From: Clostridiales bacterium
GTDB taxonomy: Bacteria > Bacillota > Clostridia > Lachnospirales > Lachnospiraceae
Direction of reading: 5' to 3'
DNA length: 63,619 nucleotides
NCBI GenBank assembly: GCA_021204045.1
Contig: JAJQAA010000028.1
Location: 1-63,619, forward strand
Shown here: positions 44,158 through 54,672 of the stretch, one piece after another
Layout: each line of letters begins with the position of its first letter
How positions within the stretch are numbered: position 1 is the first letter of the stretch
Program-made: the position numbers and the translations under genes
The notes under the pieces: model-generated
Database searches by the model: none
What the model was told of the DNA's origin: nothing
The model's input: only the letters and a program-made list of their open reading frames with translations

Positions 44158-45024
44158 TTGCAGGCGGCAGGCGCTGTCATCTATCTGGATCTGTATTTTC
44201 TGGTAAATTTCCTGATGGATTTCCTGCTTCTTGAACTGACAGGCCGTTTACTTGGCCTTGCGGCTGCGCGGATGTGATTGCCTGTGGCAGCGGCGGCAGG
44301 GGCCGTTTGCGCCTGCCTGACGTTGATTTCGCCACGCCAGAATCCTCTGACGGAACTGATCCTTTTTCTTATGGTTCCGGCCGCATTGATGCTGCGCCTG
44401 GCTTTTGGCCGGGCTGCGATAAAAGAATTTTTATGCCGCCTGCTTTTTTTCTGGTTGCTCGGCATCACAGCCGGTGGTTTGCTGGGATTTCTGGAAAGCC
44501 GTGTACCGATGGTGGTTTACGCTTCCGCGAACCTTCCGGTGCGTCAATGGCGGCTGGCCGCGCTGGCCACGGCGATAACCGGCGCGGGAGGGTTATTGTG
44601 GGTCACCATTGGAAGTTTGCGACATTACCGCTGCCTTTGTGCCGGTCTCTGCAGGGCGACTCTGTATTACCGGGGAAAACAGACGACGGTGACGGCGCTC
44701 TGGGATACCGGGAACCGTCTTTATGAGCCATACGGCCACCAACCGGTGCATGTGATTACAGCCGCTGCTCTGCGCCGTGTCTGCGACGCGGTAGGGCAGG
44801 TGATTTACATCCCGTTCCGGACGGTTGGGACGGAGACGGGGATTATGCCGGGAATCCGGATCGATAGGATTGAGGTGCGCCGGGATGGCCGTCTCATCCG
44901 AAATTATGAAAAACCGTGGCTTGCTGTGAGTCGGCTGCCGTTGTCTGCGGCTTACAGCTATGAAATGCTTTTGCATGGGGATGGCCAGGAAACCGAAAAA
45001 TCGGGAGGGACAAAATCATGTTAG
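44158..45024 (+). pseudogene. spoIIGA: SpoIIGA pro-sigma-E protease gene with in-frame TGA at codon 40
   Basis: The frame is continuous from a TTG start (44158, after AAGGAGG) to the stop at 45022-45024 except for TGA at 44275-44277. Before it: IYLDLYFLVNFLMDFLLLEL, the typical first SpoIIGA helix. After it come further helices and the aspartic-protease motif TALWDTGNRLYEP. Full length would be 288 residues. SpoIIGA cleaves pro-sigma-E in the mother cell. The TGA is one C-to-T change from CGA (Arg). It may be a real null mutation (asporogenous strain), a sequence error, or bypassed by restart at GTG 44284 without the first helix. It overlaps sigE by 7 bp. Confidence 0.8.
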
Positions 45025-45758
45025 TAAAAGTATCGATATCAAATCGATTTCAATTTAAGGCGGCACCGTCATTTAAGACCATGCTGATGCAGAGACAGGG
45101 GGAGGTTCATTACATAGGCGGGGCGGATATCCTGCCGCCGCCGCTGGACGCCGCGAGTGAGGCGGAGATGATCAGCCTTCTGGGCTCGGAGGATGAAAAG
45201 GAGGCGCGTTCATCGCTGATTGAGCATAATCTCCGCCTGGTCGTCTATATCGCGAAGAAATTTGACAATACGAGCGTCGGCGTTGAAGATCTGATCTCCA
45301 TCGGCACGATCGGGCTGATCAAGGCGATCAATACGTTCAATCCGGAGAAAAAGATCAAGCTGGCAACCTATGCCTCGCGTTGCATCGAAAATGAGATTCT
45401 GATGTATCTGCGCCGCAATAATAAGACGCGGCTGGAGGTCTCGATCGATGAGCCGCTGAATGTCGACTGGGATGGAAATGAGCTGCTTTTATCGGACATT
45501 CTTGGTACGGATGACGATATCATTTACCGGGAGATGGAGGACGAGACGGAGCGGAACCTTTTAAAGAACGCGATTAACCGCTTAAACCCCAGGGAGAAGA
45601 AGATTGTCGAGCTGCGCTATGGACTCAAAGACATTGACGGGACAGAGATGACGCAGAAGGAGGTTGCGGATCTGATGGGAATTTCTCAGTCTTACATTTC
45701 CCGTCTGGAGAAAAAGATTATGAAGCGGCTGAAAAAGGAAATTGTCCGTTTTGAGTAA
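45018..45758 (+). CDS. sigE: Sporulation sigma factor SigE precursor
   Basis: 246 residues. The N-terminal pro-sequence region (about 1-30, [18 protein letters not shown]) lacks a full transmembrane-like helix but precedes sigma region 2 ([54 protein letters not shown]) and region 4 ([30 protein letters not shown]). Directs early mother-cell transcription. It needs SpoIIGA cleavage, so the interrupted upstream gene matters for it. Confidence 0.95.
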   Translation: MLVKVSISNRFQFKAAPSFKTMLMQRQGEVHYIGGADILPPPLDAASEAEMISLLGSEDEKEARSSLIEHNLRLVVYIAKKFDNTSVGVEDLISIGTIGLIKAINTFNPEKKIKLATYASRCIENEILMYLRRNNKTRLEVSIDEPLNVDWDGNELLLSDILGTDDDIIYREMEDETERNLLKNAINRLNPREKKIVELRYGLKDIDGTEMTQKEVADLMGISQSYISRLEKKIMKRLKKEIVRFE

Positions 45759-46923
45759 AAGCGGCGGTCTGGGACAAATGCTTTTCGGATTCCTGCTGCT
45801 GGCTTTGGCCTGTGCCTGTCCGCTGTTTATGTGCGCGAAGGACGTCTGGCCGGAACTTTCGCTTTCAGAGGTGGGTGCGTCGATATTTTCCGGATTATTA
45901 TTCGTGAAAAATGCGGGTACGGGAGGAAACGTGGCGGATCCGGCCTATGCCATCTATAAAAAATACAGGTATGCGTATGAAATGTACGGATACCTGTTTT
46001 TGTCTTCGGGGACGGACGTGGGAAAACGGACAGAAGGCGGAACGGTGTCGGGAATGATTCCGGCGGGAAATGCCGCCGTGCCGTTACCGGAAATCACCCT
46101 TCCCGGAAGTCCTGACGGAGACTGGTTCGGAGCGGGTACCAATGGCGGCCCGGCCACGTTGCCGACGCTTGCGCAGCTGCAGGATTATGATTTTCTGATG
46201 AAACATTATTACAGCGTTCACACCTCGACGACGGCCGGGCGTGATCTGATGAGAGTGGAGACGTTCCTTGGGATGAATCTGCGCCTGGAGAAAAATGCCG
46301 ACGTGCCGCAGATTCTGATCTATCACACGCATTCGCAGGAAACCTACGCCGATTACGGGCCGGGAAATACGCAGGCAAATGTGGTGAGCGTCGGGGATGA
46401 TCTGGCGCGGCTTTTGCGGGAGCGTGGCTGGAATGTCATTCACGATACTTCCGTCTATGATATGCGGGACGGGGAACTCGATCGGAACCGCGCTTACAAC
46501 TACGCGCTGGAAGGAATTACGGAAATCTTGCGGGAAAATCCGACTGTGGAGGTCATCCTCGATCTCCACCGCGACGGCGTTGCTGATAATGTGCGGCTGG
46601 TGAGCGAGATCGATGGAAAGGAGACGGCCAATATCATGTTTTTTCAGGGCATGTGCCGTACGCCCGAGGGGGAGATCAGCTATCTGCCCAATCCTTATCT
46701 GGAACAGAATCTGGCCTTCAGCTTCCAGATGCAGTTGCTTGCCTCCGGGCGCTATCCGGGCTACGCGCGTAAAATCTACCTGAAAGGACTGCGCTACAAC
46801 ATGCACCTGCGCCCACGCTCCGCGCTGATCGAGGTGGGAGCGCAGACAAATACACTGCAGGAAGCCCGAAACGCGATGGAGCCGCTGGCGGAACTTTTGG
46901 ATACGGTCTTGCGGGAAGATTGA
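45751..46923 (+). CDS. spoIIP: Stage II sporulation protein P (SpoIIP)
   Basis: 390 residues. N-terminal membrane helix, a spacer, and the amidase/endopeptidase domain with metal ligands: [27 protein letters not shown] and [20 protein letters not shown]. With SpoIID/SpoIIM it thins septal peptidoglycan during engulfment. The start is TTG 45751 (AAGGA about 10 nt upstream) or TTG 45742, both inside the end of sigE, so it is coupled to sigE. Confidence 0.9.
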   Translation: MSKSGGLGQMLFGFLLLALACACPLFMCAKDVWPELSLSEVGASIFSGLLFVKNAGTGGNVADPAYAIYKKYRYAYEMYGYLFLSSGTDVGKRTEGGTVSGMIPAGNAAVPLPEITLPGSPDGDWFGAGTNGGPATLPTLAQLQDYDFLMKHYYSVHTSTTAGRDLMRVETFLGMNLRLEKNADVPQILIYHTHSQETYADYGPGNTQANVVSVGDDLARLLRERGWNVIHDTSVYDMRDGELDRNRAYNYALEGITEILRENPTVEVILDLHRDGVADNVRLVSEIDGKETANIMFFQGMCRTPEGEISYLPNPYLEQNLAFSFQMQLLASGRYPGYARKIYLKGLRYNMHLRPRSALIEVGAQTNTLQEARNAMEPLAELLDTVLRED

Positions 46924-47255
46924 AAAAATGATATCATACGAAAAGGGCAGAGCCAGATGGATGAATATGTGGACGCCGTGTTTACACGAGCGGACACATG
47001 TTTATCCATATGGCGAGCGAAGCGACCGAGAAAAACCGAAGGTTTTTCGAGGCTCTGCCCGTGGAGAAGAGCCAGATGGATGAATATGTGGACGCCGTGT
47101 TTACACGGGCGGACACATATTTATCTATATGGCGAGCGAAGCGACCGAGAAAAACCGAAGGTTTTTCGAGGCTCTGCTCGTGGAGAAGAGCCAAAGGTTT
47201 TTCGAGGCTCTGCCCGTAAGATTGCCATAACAAATGCAAAGAAAGGAACCCACAC
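46924..47255. repeat. 119-bp tandem repeat between spoIIP and lepA
   Basis: Unit starts at 46950, 47069 and 47188 (constant 119-bp period). The first two are complete and nearly identical; the third has lost most of its middle. Each full unit begins with GGCAGAGCC-like sequence, ends with GGCTCTGCCC, and contains the hairpin GAAAAACC-GAA-GGTTTTTC. The period is not a multiple of three and reading frames across it shift, so it is not coding. The short remainder (47220-47255) holds the lepA ribosome binding site. Confidence 0.85.
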
Positions 47256-49070
47256 ATGTCGGCGGAGGAACAGAGCAGGATACGCAATTTTTGCATCATC
47301 GCCCACATCGACCACGGCAAGTCAACACTGGCGGACCGGATCATTGAGATGACCGGTCTGCTGACCAGCCGGGAGATGCAGGCGCAGGTGCTTGACAATA
47401 TGGATCTGGAGCGGGAGCGCGGGATCACGATCAAATCGCAGGCCGTGCGCACAGTCTACCAGGCGAAGGACGGTAAAGAATATATTTTCAATCTTATCGA
47501 TACTCCCGGACATGTCGATTTTAACTACGAGGTTTCCCGGAGTCTCGCGGCATGCGACGGCGCGATCCTGGTCATCGATGCGGCGCAGGGGATTGAGGCG
47601 CAGACGCTGGCCAATGTCTACCTGGCGCTGGATCACAACCTTGACATCGTGCCGGTGATCAATAAGATTGATTTGCCGAGCGCCGAGCCGGACCGCGTCG
47701 CCGCGGAGATCGAGGATGTTATCGGTCTGGAGGCGCACGATGCGCCGCGGATCTCGGCAAAGACCGGTCTGAATGTCGAGGATGTGCTGGAGGCGATTGT
47801 ACACAGGATTCCGGCCCCGGCGGGTGATGCAAAAGCGCCCTTAAAAGCGCTGATTTTTGATTCCCTCTATGATTCCTACAAGGGCGTGATTGTGTTCTGC
47901 CGTCTGGTGGATGGATCTGTGCGCAAAGGTACGCGCGTGCGCATGATGGCGACGGGCGCCGAGGAGGAGGTTGTTGAGGTCGGCTATTTCGGAGCCGGAC
48001 GTTTTATCCCCTGCGAGGAGCTGACGGCGGGCATGGTGGGCTACATTACCGCCAGCATCAAAAATGTGCGCGACACGATGGTGGGCGATACGGTGACAGA
48101 CGCGGATAACCCCTGCGCGGAGCCGCTGCCCGGCTACAAAAAGGTGACCTCGATGGTCTACTGCGGCGTCTATCCGGCGGACGGCGCGAAGTACAACGAT
48201 CTGCGCGACGCGCTGGAAAAGCTGCAGCTCAACGATGCCTCACTTTTCTTTGAGCCGGAGACCTCGATCGCCCTGGGCTTTGGTTTCCGCTGCGGGTTCC
48301 TGGGTCTGTTGCACCTGGAGATCATCCAGGAGCGGCTGGAGCGCGAGTACGACCTCGATCTGGTGACGACGGCTCCCAGTGTGGTCTACCGCGTGCATAA
48401 AAAGAACGGCGAGATGATCACATTGACCAACCCGACCAATCTGCCGGATCCGACGGAAATCGAATACATGGAAGAGCCGGTCGTCTCCGCGGAGATCATG
48501 GTGACGACCGAATTTATCGGCGCGATCATGACGCTCTGCCAGGAGCGCCGCGGCGTCTACAAGGGCATGGAATACATGGAGGAGACGCGGGCGCTGCTGC
48601 GCTACGAGCTGCCGCTCAATGAGATTATCTATGACTTCTTTGACGCGCTGAAATCGCGCTCGCGCGGCTATGCTTCGTTCGACTATGATCTGAAAGGATA
48701 CGAGCGCTCGGAGCTTGTGAAGCTGGATATCCTGATCAACAAGGAGGAGGTGGACGCGCTTTCCTTCATCGTCCACGCCGATTCGGCTTACGAGCGCGGC
48801 CGGAAGATGTGCGAGAAGCTTAAAGGGGAGATCCCGCGCCATCTCTTTGAGATCCCGATCCAGGCGGCCGTGGGCGGCAAGATCATCGCCCGTGAGACTG
48901 TGAAGGCGATGCGCAAGGATGTGCTGGCCAAATGTTACGGCGGCGATATTACCCGCAAGAAAAAACTGCTGGAGAAACAAAAGGAGGGCAAGAAGCAGAT
49001 GCGCCAGATCGGCAGCGTGGAGATTCCGCAGAAAGCCTTTATGAGCGTACTGAAGCTGGACAATGAATAA
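47256..49070 (+). CDS. lepA: Elongation factor 4 (LepA)
   Basis: 604 residues. Ribosomal GTPase with [18 protein letters not shown] (G1), DTPGHVDF (G3), NKIDLPSA (G4), EF-G-like domains and the LepA-specific C-terminal domain ([20 protein letters not shown]). Back-translocates or remodels stalled ribosomes. Start by GAAAGGA. It overlaps hemW by 8 bp, a pairing common in Firmicutes. Confidence 0.97.
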   Translation: MSAEEQSRIRNFCIIAHIDHGKSTLADRIIEMTGLLTSREMQAQVLDNMDLERERGITIKSQAVRTVYQAKDGKEYIFNLIDTPGHVDFNYEVSRSLAACDGAILVIDAAQGIEAQTLANVYLALDHNLDIVPVINKIDLPSAEPDRVAAEIEDVIGLEAHDAPRISAKTGLNVEDVLEAIVHRIPAPAGDAKAPLKALIFDSLYDSYKGVIVFCRLVDGSVRKGTRVRMMATGAEEEVVEVGYFGAGRFIPCEELTAGMVGYITASIKNVRDTMVGDTVTDADNPCAEPLPGYKKVTSMVYCGVYPADGAKYNDLRDALEKLQLNDASLFFEPETSIALGFGFRCGFLGLLHLEIIQERLEREYDLDLVTTAPSVVYRVHKKNGEMITLTNPTNLPDPTEIEYMEEPVVSAEIMVTTEFIGAIMTLCQERRGVYKGMEYMEETRALLRYELPLNEIIYDFFDALKSRSRGYASFDYDLKGYERSELVKLDILINKEEVDALSFIVHADSAYERGRKMCEKLKGEIPRHLFEIPIQAAVGGKIIARETVKAMRKDVLAKCYGGDITRKKKLLEKQKEGKKQMRQIGSVEIPQKAFMSVLKLDNE

Positions 49071-50313
49071 AAACGAGCTGGAGCTGTACATCCATATTCC
49101 CTTCTGCGTCCGCAAATGTGCCTACTGTGATTTTTTATCGTTTGTGGTGCCGGAGCGGGACTATCGGATTTATATGGAAAAACTGGCGGATGAGATCCGC
49201 GGCCAGTCCGCCTGCTTCGCGGACAGACGTGCGGTCAGTATCTTCCTGGGGGGAGGCACGCCCTCCATTTTGCCCGCTGATTTGATCAGCGGGCTGTTTG
49301 ACGTGCTGCGCGAATGCTTTGTGATCGACGCGGATGCGGAGATCACGATTGAGGCGAATCCCGGTACGTTGACGATGGAAAAGCTAGGCGTTTACCGTGC
49401 CTGCGGGATCAACCGCATCAGCCTTGGGCTGCAGTCCGCCGACGATGAAGAACTGAAAAATCTCGGGCGTATCCACACCTACGATGATTTCCTGAAAAGC
49501 TATGAGCGCACCAGACAGGCGGGCTTTTCCAACATCAATGTCGACCTGATGTCGGCCATTCCGGGTCAGGATCTGCGCTCCTGGCGCAATACCCTGCGCA
49601 AGGTGCTGATGCTCAAGCCGGAGCACATTTCCGCCTACAGCCTGATCATCGAGGAGGGAACGCCGTTTTTTGAGCGTTACGGTAGGGCGGCCGAAAAGGA
49701 GGAAAATGTAAGCTATGTGGGAAATGCGGGAAACGCGGAAGACCTGGAGAACGCCGAAATTACAACCGGTGCTCCGGCTGCCGTAAGCACGGCATTTCCG
49801 CCTCTTCCGGACGAGGACACGGACCGGGAGATGTACCATCTCACGAAAGAGATCCTCGCGGAGCATGGCTATGAGCGCTATGAAATATCGAATTACGCGC
49901 GGCCGGGGTATGAATGCCGCCACAATATCGGCTACTGGACGGGGGTAAATTATCTTGGTCTCGGCCTTGGCGCGTCGTCATTGATCGATGGCTACCGCTA
50001 TCACAACACCTCTGATCTTGCAGAATATCTGAGTATGGATTTGTGGAAAGCGGGAGCGGCGGCCCGCGATATCCAGAAGCTGACCGTGGAAGAGAGGATG
50101 GAAGAGTTTATGTTCCTCAGCCTGCGCATGATGGAGGGAGTTTCCGGCAGCGAGTTTCTCGCGCGCTTTGGCCGCAATCTCTGGAATGTCTACGGGGAAG
50201 TGCTGCCAAAGTTAAAGGCGCAGGGGCTGATCGAAGAAAATCCGCCCATCCTGCGCCTTACGGACTATGGAATTGATGTCAGCAACGTGGTGCTGAGTGA
50301 ATTCCTGCTGTAA
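49063..50313 (+). CDS. hemW: HemW-type radical SAM heme chaperone
   Basis: 416 residues. Radical SAM motif [10 protein letters not shown] plus the preceding [19 protein letters not shown] and EANPGTLT, then a C-terminal domain of the HemN family. It lacks the N-terminal extension of oxygen-independent coproporphyrinogen III dehydrogenase, so heme chaperone HemW is the better name. An insertion of about 35 residues rich in Ala/Gly/Glu (around 210-245) is unusual. Confidence 0.9.
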   Translation: MNKNELELYIHIPFCVRKCAYCDFLSFVVPERDYRIYMEKLADEIRGQSACFADRRAVSIFLGGGTPSILPADLISGLFDVLRECFVIDADAEITIEANPGTLTMEKLGVYRACGINRISLGLQSADDEELKNLGRIHTYDDFLKSYERTRQAGFSNINVDLMSAIPGQDLRSWRNTLRKVLMLKPEHISAYSLIIEEGTPFFERYGRAAEKEENVSYVGNAGNAEDLENAEITTGAPAAVSTAFPPLPDEDTDREMYHLTKEILAEHGYERYEISNYARPGYECRHNIGYWTGVNYLGLGLGASSLIDGYRYHNTSDLAEYLSMDLWKAGAAARDIQKLTVEERMEEFMFLSLRMMEGVSGSEFLARFGRNLWNVYGEVLPKLKAQGLIEENPPILRLTDYGIDVSNVVLSEFLL

Positions 50314-50347
50314 AAGTCCGATTCTTGCAATCTTTATAAAAAAATGC

Positions 50348-50375
50348 TTGCGTAATTAAAAAGCTGTGATAAAAT
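50348..50375 (+). promoter_or_regulatory. Promoter of the glycerol-3-phosphate dehydrogenase operon
   Basis: TTGCGT (50348-50353), 16 bp, TAAAAT (50370-50375). The transcript leader would be about 140 nt and contains the terminator-like hairpin at 50403-50444. Confidence 0.55.
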
Positions 50376-50402
50376 AAAGAATAGGAAGCACGTGGAAGAG
50401 AG

Positions 50403-50444
50403 AAAGAGGGCATGCGTCTTGCGGAAGGTGTATGCTCTTTTTTT
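50403..50444 (+). terminator. Terminator-like hairpin in the leader (possible attenuator)
   Basis: Arms 50403-50415 and 50430-50440 pair over 11 bp with a 2-nt bulge (AAAGAG..CATGC / GTATGCTCTTT), followed by a T-run to 50444. It lies between the promoter and the first gene, so transcription would need antitermination or partial readthrough. Confidence 0.55.
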
Positions 50445-50523
50445 ATCTTACAGGGAGAATATTATGTTCTGTGAGAGACCCGCTGCTGCCGGTAAAAAGC
50501 GCTTACTCTGGAGGAGGATGATG

Positions 50524-51954
50524 ATGAGCGAGAAATTTTATGACGTAATTGTGATTGGCGGCGGCGCGATTGGCTGCGGCATCGCCCGCGAGCTGTCCCG
50601 CTACCGCTGCAATGCGGCGCTGCTGGAAAAGGAGGAAGATGTCTGTTCCGGGACGTCGAAAGCAAACAGCGCGATTGTCCATGCCGGTTATGACGCGATG
50701 CCGGGGACATTGAAGGCAAAGCTGAATGTGCGTGGTAACGCCATGATGGAGCAGCTTTCCAAAGATCTGGATTTTGACTTTAAACGCAATTCCTCGCTTG
50801 TTCTCTGTTTTTCAGAGGAAGACCGGCCGGCGCTGCACGCGCTGTATGAGCGGGGTCTGGCCAACGGTGTGCCGGATCTGAAGCTGATTTCCGGCGATGA
50901 GGTGCGCAAAAGAGAGCCGAATATCACGGACGAGGTGGTTGAGGCGCTGTACGCGCCGACCGGCGGTATCGTCTGTCCTTTCGGTCTGACGATTGCACTG
51001 GCGGAGAATGCCTGCGAAAACGGCGTCGACTTTTATCGCAGCACGGGGGTAACGCGGATCGAAAAGACGGGGAAGGGTTATCTTCTACATACAAACCAGG
51101 GCGATTTCCGCGCGACCTATGTGGTCAATGCCGCCGGCGTCTATGCGGATGAGCTCCACAATATGGTCAGTGCACGGAAGCTGCACATTGTGCCGCGTCG
51201 CGGCGACTATTGTCTGCTCGACAAGGAAGCCGGGAATCATGTTTCGGCGACGGTCTTCCAGCTGCCGGGCAAATATGGCAAGGGAATTCTGGTCAGCCCG
51301 ACCGTCCATGGCAATCTTCTGGTCGGCCCGACCGCAATCGATCAGGATGATAAGGATCTGACGGCGACGACAGCGGAGGGGCTTGCCGAGGCGATGGAAA
51401 AGGCGACTAAGAGCGTAAAGAATATTCCTTTCCGTCAGGTGATCACTTCCTTTGCAGGTCTGCGCGCCCATGAGGATGGAGATGATTTTGTTCTCGGGGA
51501 AGCGGAAGACGCCGAGGGATTTTTCGACGCGGCCGGGATTGAGTCTCCGGGACTTTCCTGCACGCCGGCGATCGGCGAGTACGTCGCGACCATGGTAGCT
51601 CAAAAGGGCGGTTACGCGAAAAAGGATGACTTTAAGGCGACGCGTCAGGGTATTGTCCGGGCCGCTTCGCTCCCGGTGGAGGAGAGAGCCGAGCTGATCC
51701 GCAAAAATCCGGCTTACGGCACGATCATCTGCCGCTGTGAGGGCGTCAGCGAGGCTGAGATTGTGGACGCGGTGACGCGCACGCTGGGAGCGCGCTCGCT
51801 TGACGGGATCAAGCGCCGGGTGCGTCAGGGTATGGGGCGCTGCCAGGCAGGCTTCTGCACGCCGAGGGCGATGGAGATTCTGGCCCGCGAGACCGGGATG
51901 ACGATGGAAGAAATTTGCAAGAACCGTGAAGGTTCCGAGATGATAAAAGGTTAG
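50524..51954 (+). CDS. Anaerobic glycerol-3-phosphate dehydrogenase A-like FAD oxidoreductase
   Basis: 476 residues. N-terminal FAD-binding DAO domain (VIVIGGGAIGCGIARELSRY) and a C-terminal BFD-like [2Fe-2S] domain with four Cys (IICRCEGVSEAE and GRCQAGFC). Relatives oxidise glycerol-3-phosphate or related 2-hydroxyacids and pass electrons on through the next two proteins. ATG 50524 is preferred (GGAGG 9 nt upstream); two further ATGs directly precede it. First gene of the 50524-53597 operon. Confidence 0.87.
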   Translation: MSEKFYDVIVIGGGAIGCGIARELSRYRCNAALLEKEEDVCSGTSKANSAIVHAGYDAMPGTLKAKLNVRGNAMMEQLSKDLDFDFKRNSSLVLCFSEEDRPALHALYERGLANGVPDLKLISGDEVRKREPNITDEVVEALYAPTGGIVCPFGLTIALAENACENGVDFYRSTGVTRIEKTGKGYLLHTNQGDFRATYVVNAAGVYADELHNMVSARKLHIVPRRGDYCLLDKEAGNHVSATVFQLPGKYGKGILVSPTVHGNLLVGPTAIDQDDKDLTATTAEGLAEAMEKATKSVKNIPFRQVITSFAGLRAHEDGDDFVLGEAEDAEGFFDAAGIESPGLSCTPAIGEYVATMVAQKGGYAKKDDFKATRQGIVRAASLPVEERAELIRKNPAYGTIICRCEGVSEAEIVDAVTRTLGARSLDGIKRRVRQGMGRCQAGFCTPRAMEILARETGMTMEEICKNREGSEMIKG

Positions 51955-51966
51955 GAGGCAGAGAAG

Positions 51967-53235
51967 ATGATCCGACATGACATCGTAGTGATTGGCGGCG
52001 GTCCGGCGGGACTGGCTGCGGCGGCTGCGGCCAAAAAGAAAGGCATTGACGACATTCTGATCCTGGAGCGGGATACGCTGCTGGGCGGTATTTTGAATCA
52101 ATGTATCCACAATGGTTTCGGCCTCCACACCTTCAAGGAGGAGCTGACGGGACCGGAGTATGCGGCACGTTACATTGAGCAGGTGAAAGAGCTGGGTATC
52201 CCATACCGTACGGGAAGCATGGTCATTGATGTAAATAATAAAAAGGAAATCACGGTGATCAGCCGCGAGGAAGGCCTGCAGATTATTCAGGCGAAGGCCA
52301 TCATCCTGGCAATGGGATGCCGGGAACGGCCGCGCGGCGCGCTGAATATCCCCGGCTGTCGGCCGGCCGGTATCTACACGGCGGGCACGGCGCAGCGTCT
52401 GATGAATATCGAAGGCTATATGGTTGGCAAGGAGGTCGTGATCCTCGGTTCCGGCGATATCGGCCTGATCATGGCCCGGCGTATGATGCTGGAGGGCGCG
52501 AAGGTGAAAGTGGTTGCCGAGCTGATGCCTTATTCCGGCGGTCTGAAGCGGAATATTGTCCAGTGCCTGGATGATTATGGAATCCCCTTAAAGCTCAGCC
52601 ACACGGTGGTTAATATTGAGGGAAAAAGCCGCGTGACCGGAATTACGCTGGCTGAGGTTGGCCCGGACCGCAAACCGATTCCCGGCACGGAGGAACATTA
52701 CAGCTGCGATACGCTGCTGCTTTCCTGCGGACTGATTCCGGAGAATGAGCTGACAAAGGAACTGGGTGCGTCGATCAGTCCGATCACTTCCGGCCCGGTG
52801 GTCAATGACCGGCTGGAGACCGACCAGCCCGGCGTATTTGCCTGCGGCAACGTTCTGCATGTGCATGATCTTGTGGACTATGTTTCGGAGGAAGCAGCGC
52901 TGGCCGGCGGCTATGCGGCGGATTTTGTGAAGACGGAGAAAGACGCCGGAAAGGCGCCGGTAGCATTGAAAGCGGAGAATGGCGTGCGCTACACGGTGCC
53001 GCAGTATCTTGATCCGGAAGCGATGGCCGACAAGCTGACCGTGCGTTTCCGTGTCGCGGATATTTATAAAAACCGCTCCATCTGTGTCTACTTTGACGGG
53101 AAACTGGTGAGCAGGACGAAAAAACGTGTGCTGGCGCCGGGTGAGATGGAACAGGTAGTACTGAAAAAAGAAGAAGTGCTCGTGAGCGCCGGATTAAAGG
53201 AAATTACAATACGCACGGAGGTGGAGGAGTCATGA
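51967..53235 (+). CDS. FAD/NAD(P)-dependent oxidoreductase (GlpB-like partner)
   Basis: 422 residues. Two Rossmann folds: VVIGGGPAGLAAAAAAKKKG for FAD and VVILGSGDIGLIMARRM for NAD(P), with FACGNVLHVHDLVDYV near the FAD site and a small C-terminal domain. It resembles the second subunit of the three-gene anaerobic dehydrogenase sets. The gene starts 12 nt after its predecessor and overlaps the DUF1667 gene by 4 bp. Confidence 0.87.
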   Translation: MIRHDIVVIGGGPAGLAAAAAAKKKGIDDILILERDTLLGGILNQCIHNGFGLHTFKEELTGPEYAARYIEQVKELGIPYRTGSMVIDVNNKKEITVISREEGLQIIQAKAIILAMGCRERPRGALNIPGCRPAGIYTAGTAQRLMNIEGYMVGKEVVILGSGDIGLIMARRMMLEGAKVKVVAELMPYSGGLKRNIVQCLDDYGIPLKLSHTVVNIEGKSRVTGITLAEVGPDRKPIPGTEEHYSCDTLLLSCGLIPENELTKELGASISPITSGPVVNDRLETDQPGVFACGNVLHVHDLVDYVSEEAALAGGYAADFVKTEKDAGKAPVALKAENGVRYTVPQYLDPEAMADKLTVRFRVADIYKNRSICVYFDGKLVSRTKKRVLAPGEMEQVVLKKEEVLVSAGLKEITIRTEVEES

Positions 53236-53597
53236 CGGAAGTAAGGGAAATGATCTGTATCAACTGCCCGCTGGGCTACCCGCTGACAGTGACGATCGAT
53301 GGTGAAAATATTAAGGTAGAAGGAAATACCTGCCCGCGCGGCGAGGCGTACGGAAAGAAAGAAGTGACGAATCCGACGCGCATTGTGACCTCGACGGTGC
53401 CGGTGGAGGGCGGCGATCTGCCGCGGGTCTCCGTGAAGACGGCGAGCGATATTCCGAAGGGGAAGATATTTGCCTGCATGGACGAGATCCGTAAGGTGAA
53501 GGTGAATGCTCCGGTAAAGATCGGCGACGTGATTATTCCGGATTGCGCCGGGACCGGCGTGGCGATCATTGCCACAAAAGCGACGGGTCAGGCGTAG
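53232..53597 (+). CDS. DUF1667 cysteine-rich protein
   Basis: 121 residues. Cysteines in MICINCPLGYPL, GNTCPRGEAYG, FACMDE and IPDCAGTG are the conserved DUF1667 set and probably bind an iron-sulfur cluster or zinc. The family is almost always the third gene after GlpA- and GlpB-like oxidoreductases, as here, and may play the electron-transfer role of GlpC. Overlaps the previous gene (ATGA). Confidence 0.88.
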   Translation: MTEVREMICINCPLGYPLTVTIDGENIKVEGNTCPRGEAYGKKEVTNPTRIVTSTVPVEGGDLPRVSVKTASDIPKGKIFACMDEIRKVKVNAPVKIGDVIIPDCAGTGVAIIATKATGQA

Positions 53598-53663
53598 GGC
53601 AGATCGGCGTGCGGAAATGTTCGCATGACGGATTGCTCACAGGAATAAAGAAAGGACAGTGCG

Positions 53664-54500
53664 ATGGATGAAAAGAAACAGTACCAGATGAGCCTGACGG
53701 AAGAAGCAAAGCAGAAGGTATTGCGGGAGACGGAACTGTTCGTGCTGGACATGGACGGAACATTTTACCTCGATACGGATATTCTGGATGGCTCACTGGA
53801 ATTTCTGCGCCAGGTGGAGCGGCTGGGGAAGCGGTTCGTGTTTTTCACGAACAATTCCTCCAAGTCGCCGAAAACCTACATGGACAAGCTGGCGAAGATG
53901 GACTGCGTGATTACGCGTCAGCAGATCATTACCTCAGGTGATGTGATGATCGAATATCTGAAGCAGTACTATCCGGACAGGCGTATTTATCTGGTCGGAA
54001 CGCCGGATCTGGAAGAAAATTTCCGCGAAAACGGTATCAGCCTGACGAAAGACATGCCGGACGCGGTGGTGATCGGCTTTGATCTGACGCTGACCTACGA
54101 GAAGCTGGAGCGGGCCTGCACCTATATCCGCAACGGCGCGGTGTTTCTGGCGACGCATCTGGATATCAACTGCCCGACGCGGGACGGCTTTATCCCGGAC
54201 TGCGGCGCGATGTGCGCGGCAATCTCGCTGTCGACCGGGAAACAGCCAAAGTATGTGGGCAAACCGTTCCGGGAGACCGTCGATATGGTGTTATCGCTGA
54301 CAGGGGCGGTTCGCGAGAAGGTTTCCTTCGTGGGTGACCGCATCTATACGGACGTGAAGACCGGCGTGGATAACGGTGCGCACGGGATCCTGGTACTCAG
54401 CGGCGAGACGAAAATGGCGGATCTGGAGATTTCGGAAACGGTGCCGGATGCCGTATTTACGGGTCTGAATGAGATGGGGCAGATGTTGGCGAAGATGTAA
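53664..54500 (+). CDS. HAD-IIA family phosphatase (NagD/PGP-like)
   Basis: 278 residues. HAD motifs: nucleophile LDMDGTFYLD, FFTNNSSKSP, the Lys in KYVGKP and metal site FVGDRIYTDV, with the C2a cap in between. Family members dephosphorylate sugar phosphates, p-nitrophenyl phosphate or glycerol phosphates. Its position after the glycerol-3-phosphate dehydrogenase-like genes makes a glycerol-phosphate phosphatase plausible, but that is inference. Ribosome binding site AAAGGA. Confidence 0.87.
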   Translation: MDEKKQYQMSLTEEAKQKVLRETELFVLDMDGTFYLDTDILDGSLEFLRQVERLGKRFVFFTNNSSKSPKTYMDKLAKMDCVITRQQIITSGDVMIEYLKQYYPDRRIYLVGTPDLEENFRENGISLTKDMPDAVVIGFDLTLTYEKLERACTYIRNGAVFLATHLDINCPTRDGFIPDCGAMCAAISLSTGKQPKYVGKPFRETVDMVLSLTGAVREKVSFVGDRIYTDVKTGVDNGAHGILVLSGETKMADLEISETVPDAVFTGLNEMGQMLAKM

Positions 54501-54526
54501 CGGAACGTCAGCTGTTTTATCGAATG

Positions 54527-54568
54527 AAAGCGGCCATATCGGGCGTGCAGACGCTGATTGGCCGCTTT
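54527..54568 (+). terminator. Terminator after the HAD gene
   Basis: 10-bp stem AAAGCGGCCA/TGGCCGCTTT (54527-54536, 54559-54568). The T-run is weak. Confidence 0.6.
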
Positions 54569-54605
54569 GTTAATGAAACAGACAGAAAAATTTAATAGAA
54601 GTGCG

Positions 54606-54634
54606 TTGTTCTTTTTCTCTGCTTTTGGTATACT
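54606..54634 (+). promoter_or_regulatory. Promoter of the secreted glycosidase-like gene
   Basis: TTGTTC (54606-54611), 17 bp, TATACT (54629-54634), about 38 bp before ATG 54673. Confidence 0.6.
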
Positions 54635-54672
54635 GGGTTTATCTGGCAACACAGGAAAAGCGGGGAAAAAGA

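Noticed and set aside
10941-44277. Reassignment of TGA to a sense codon in this organism
   Set aside because: Many intact genes here end in TGA with the next start overlapping it (for example 8381, 13818, 30567, 41783), so TGA works as a stop.
46957-47352. Plus-strand ORF across the 119-bp repeats
   Set aside because: The period is not a multiple of three, so the peptide changes frame at each copy; this is a repeat artefact that then runs into lepA in the wrong frame.
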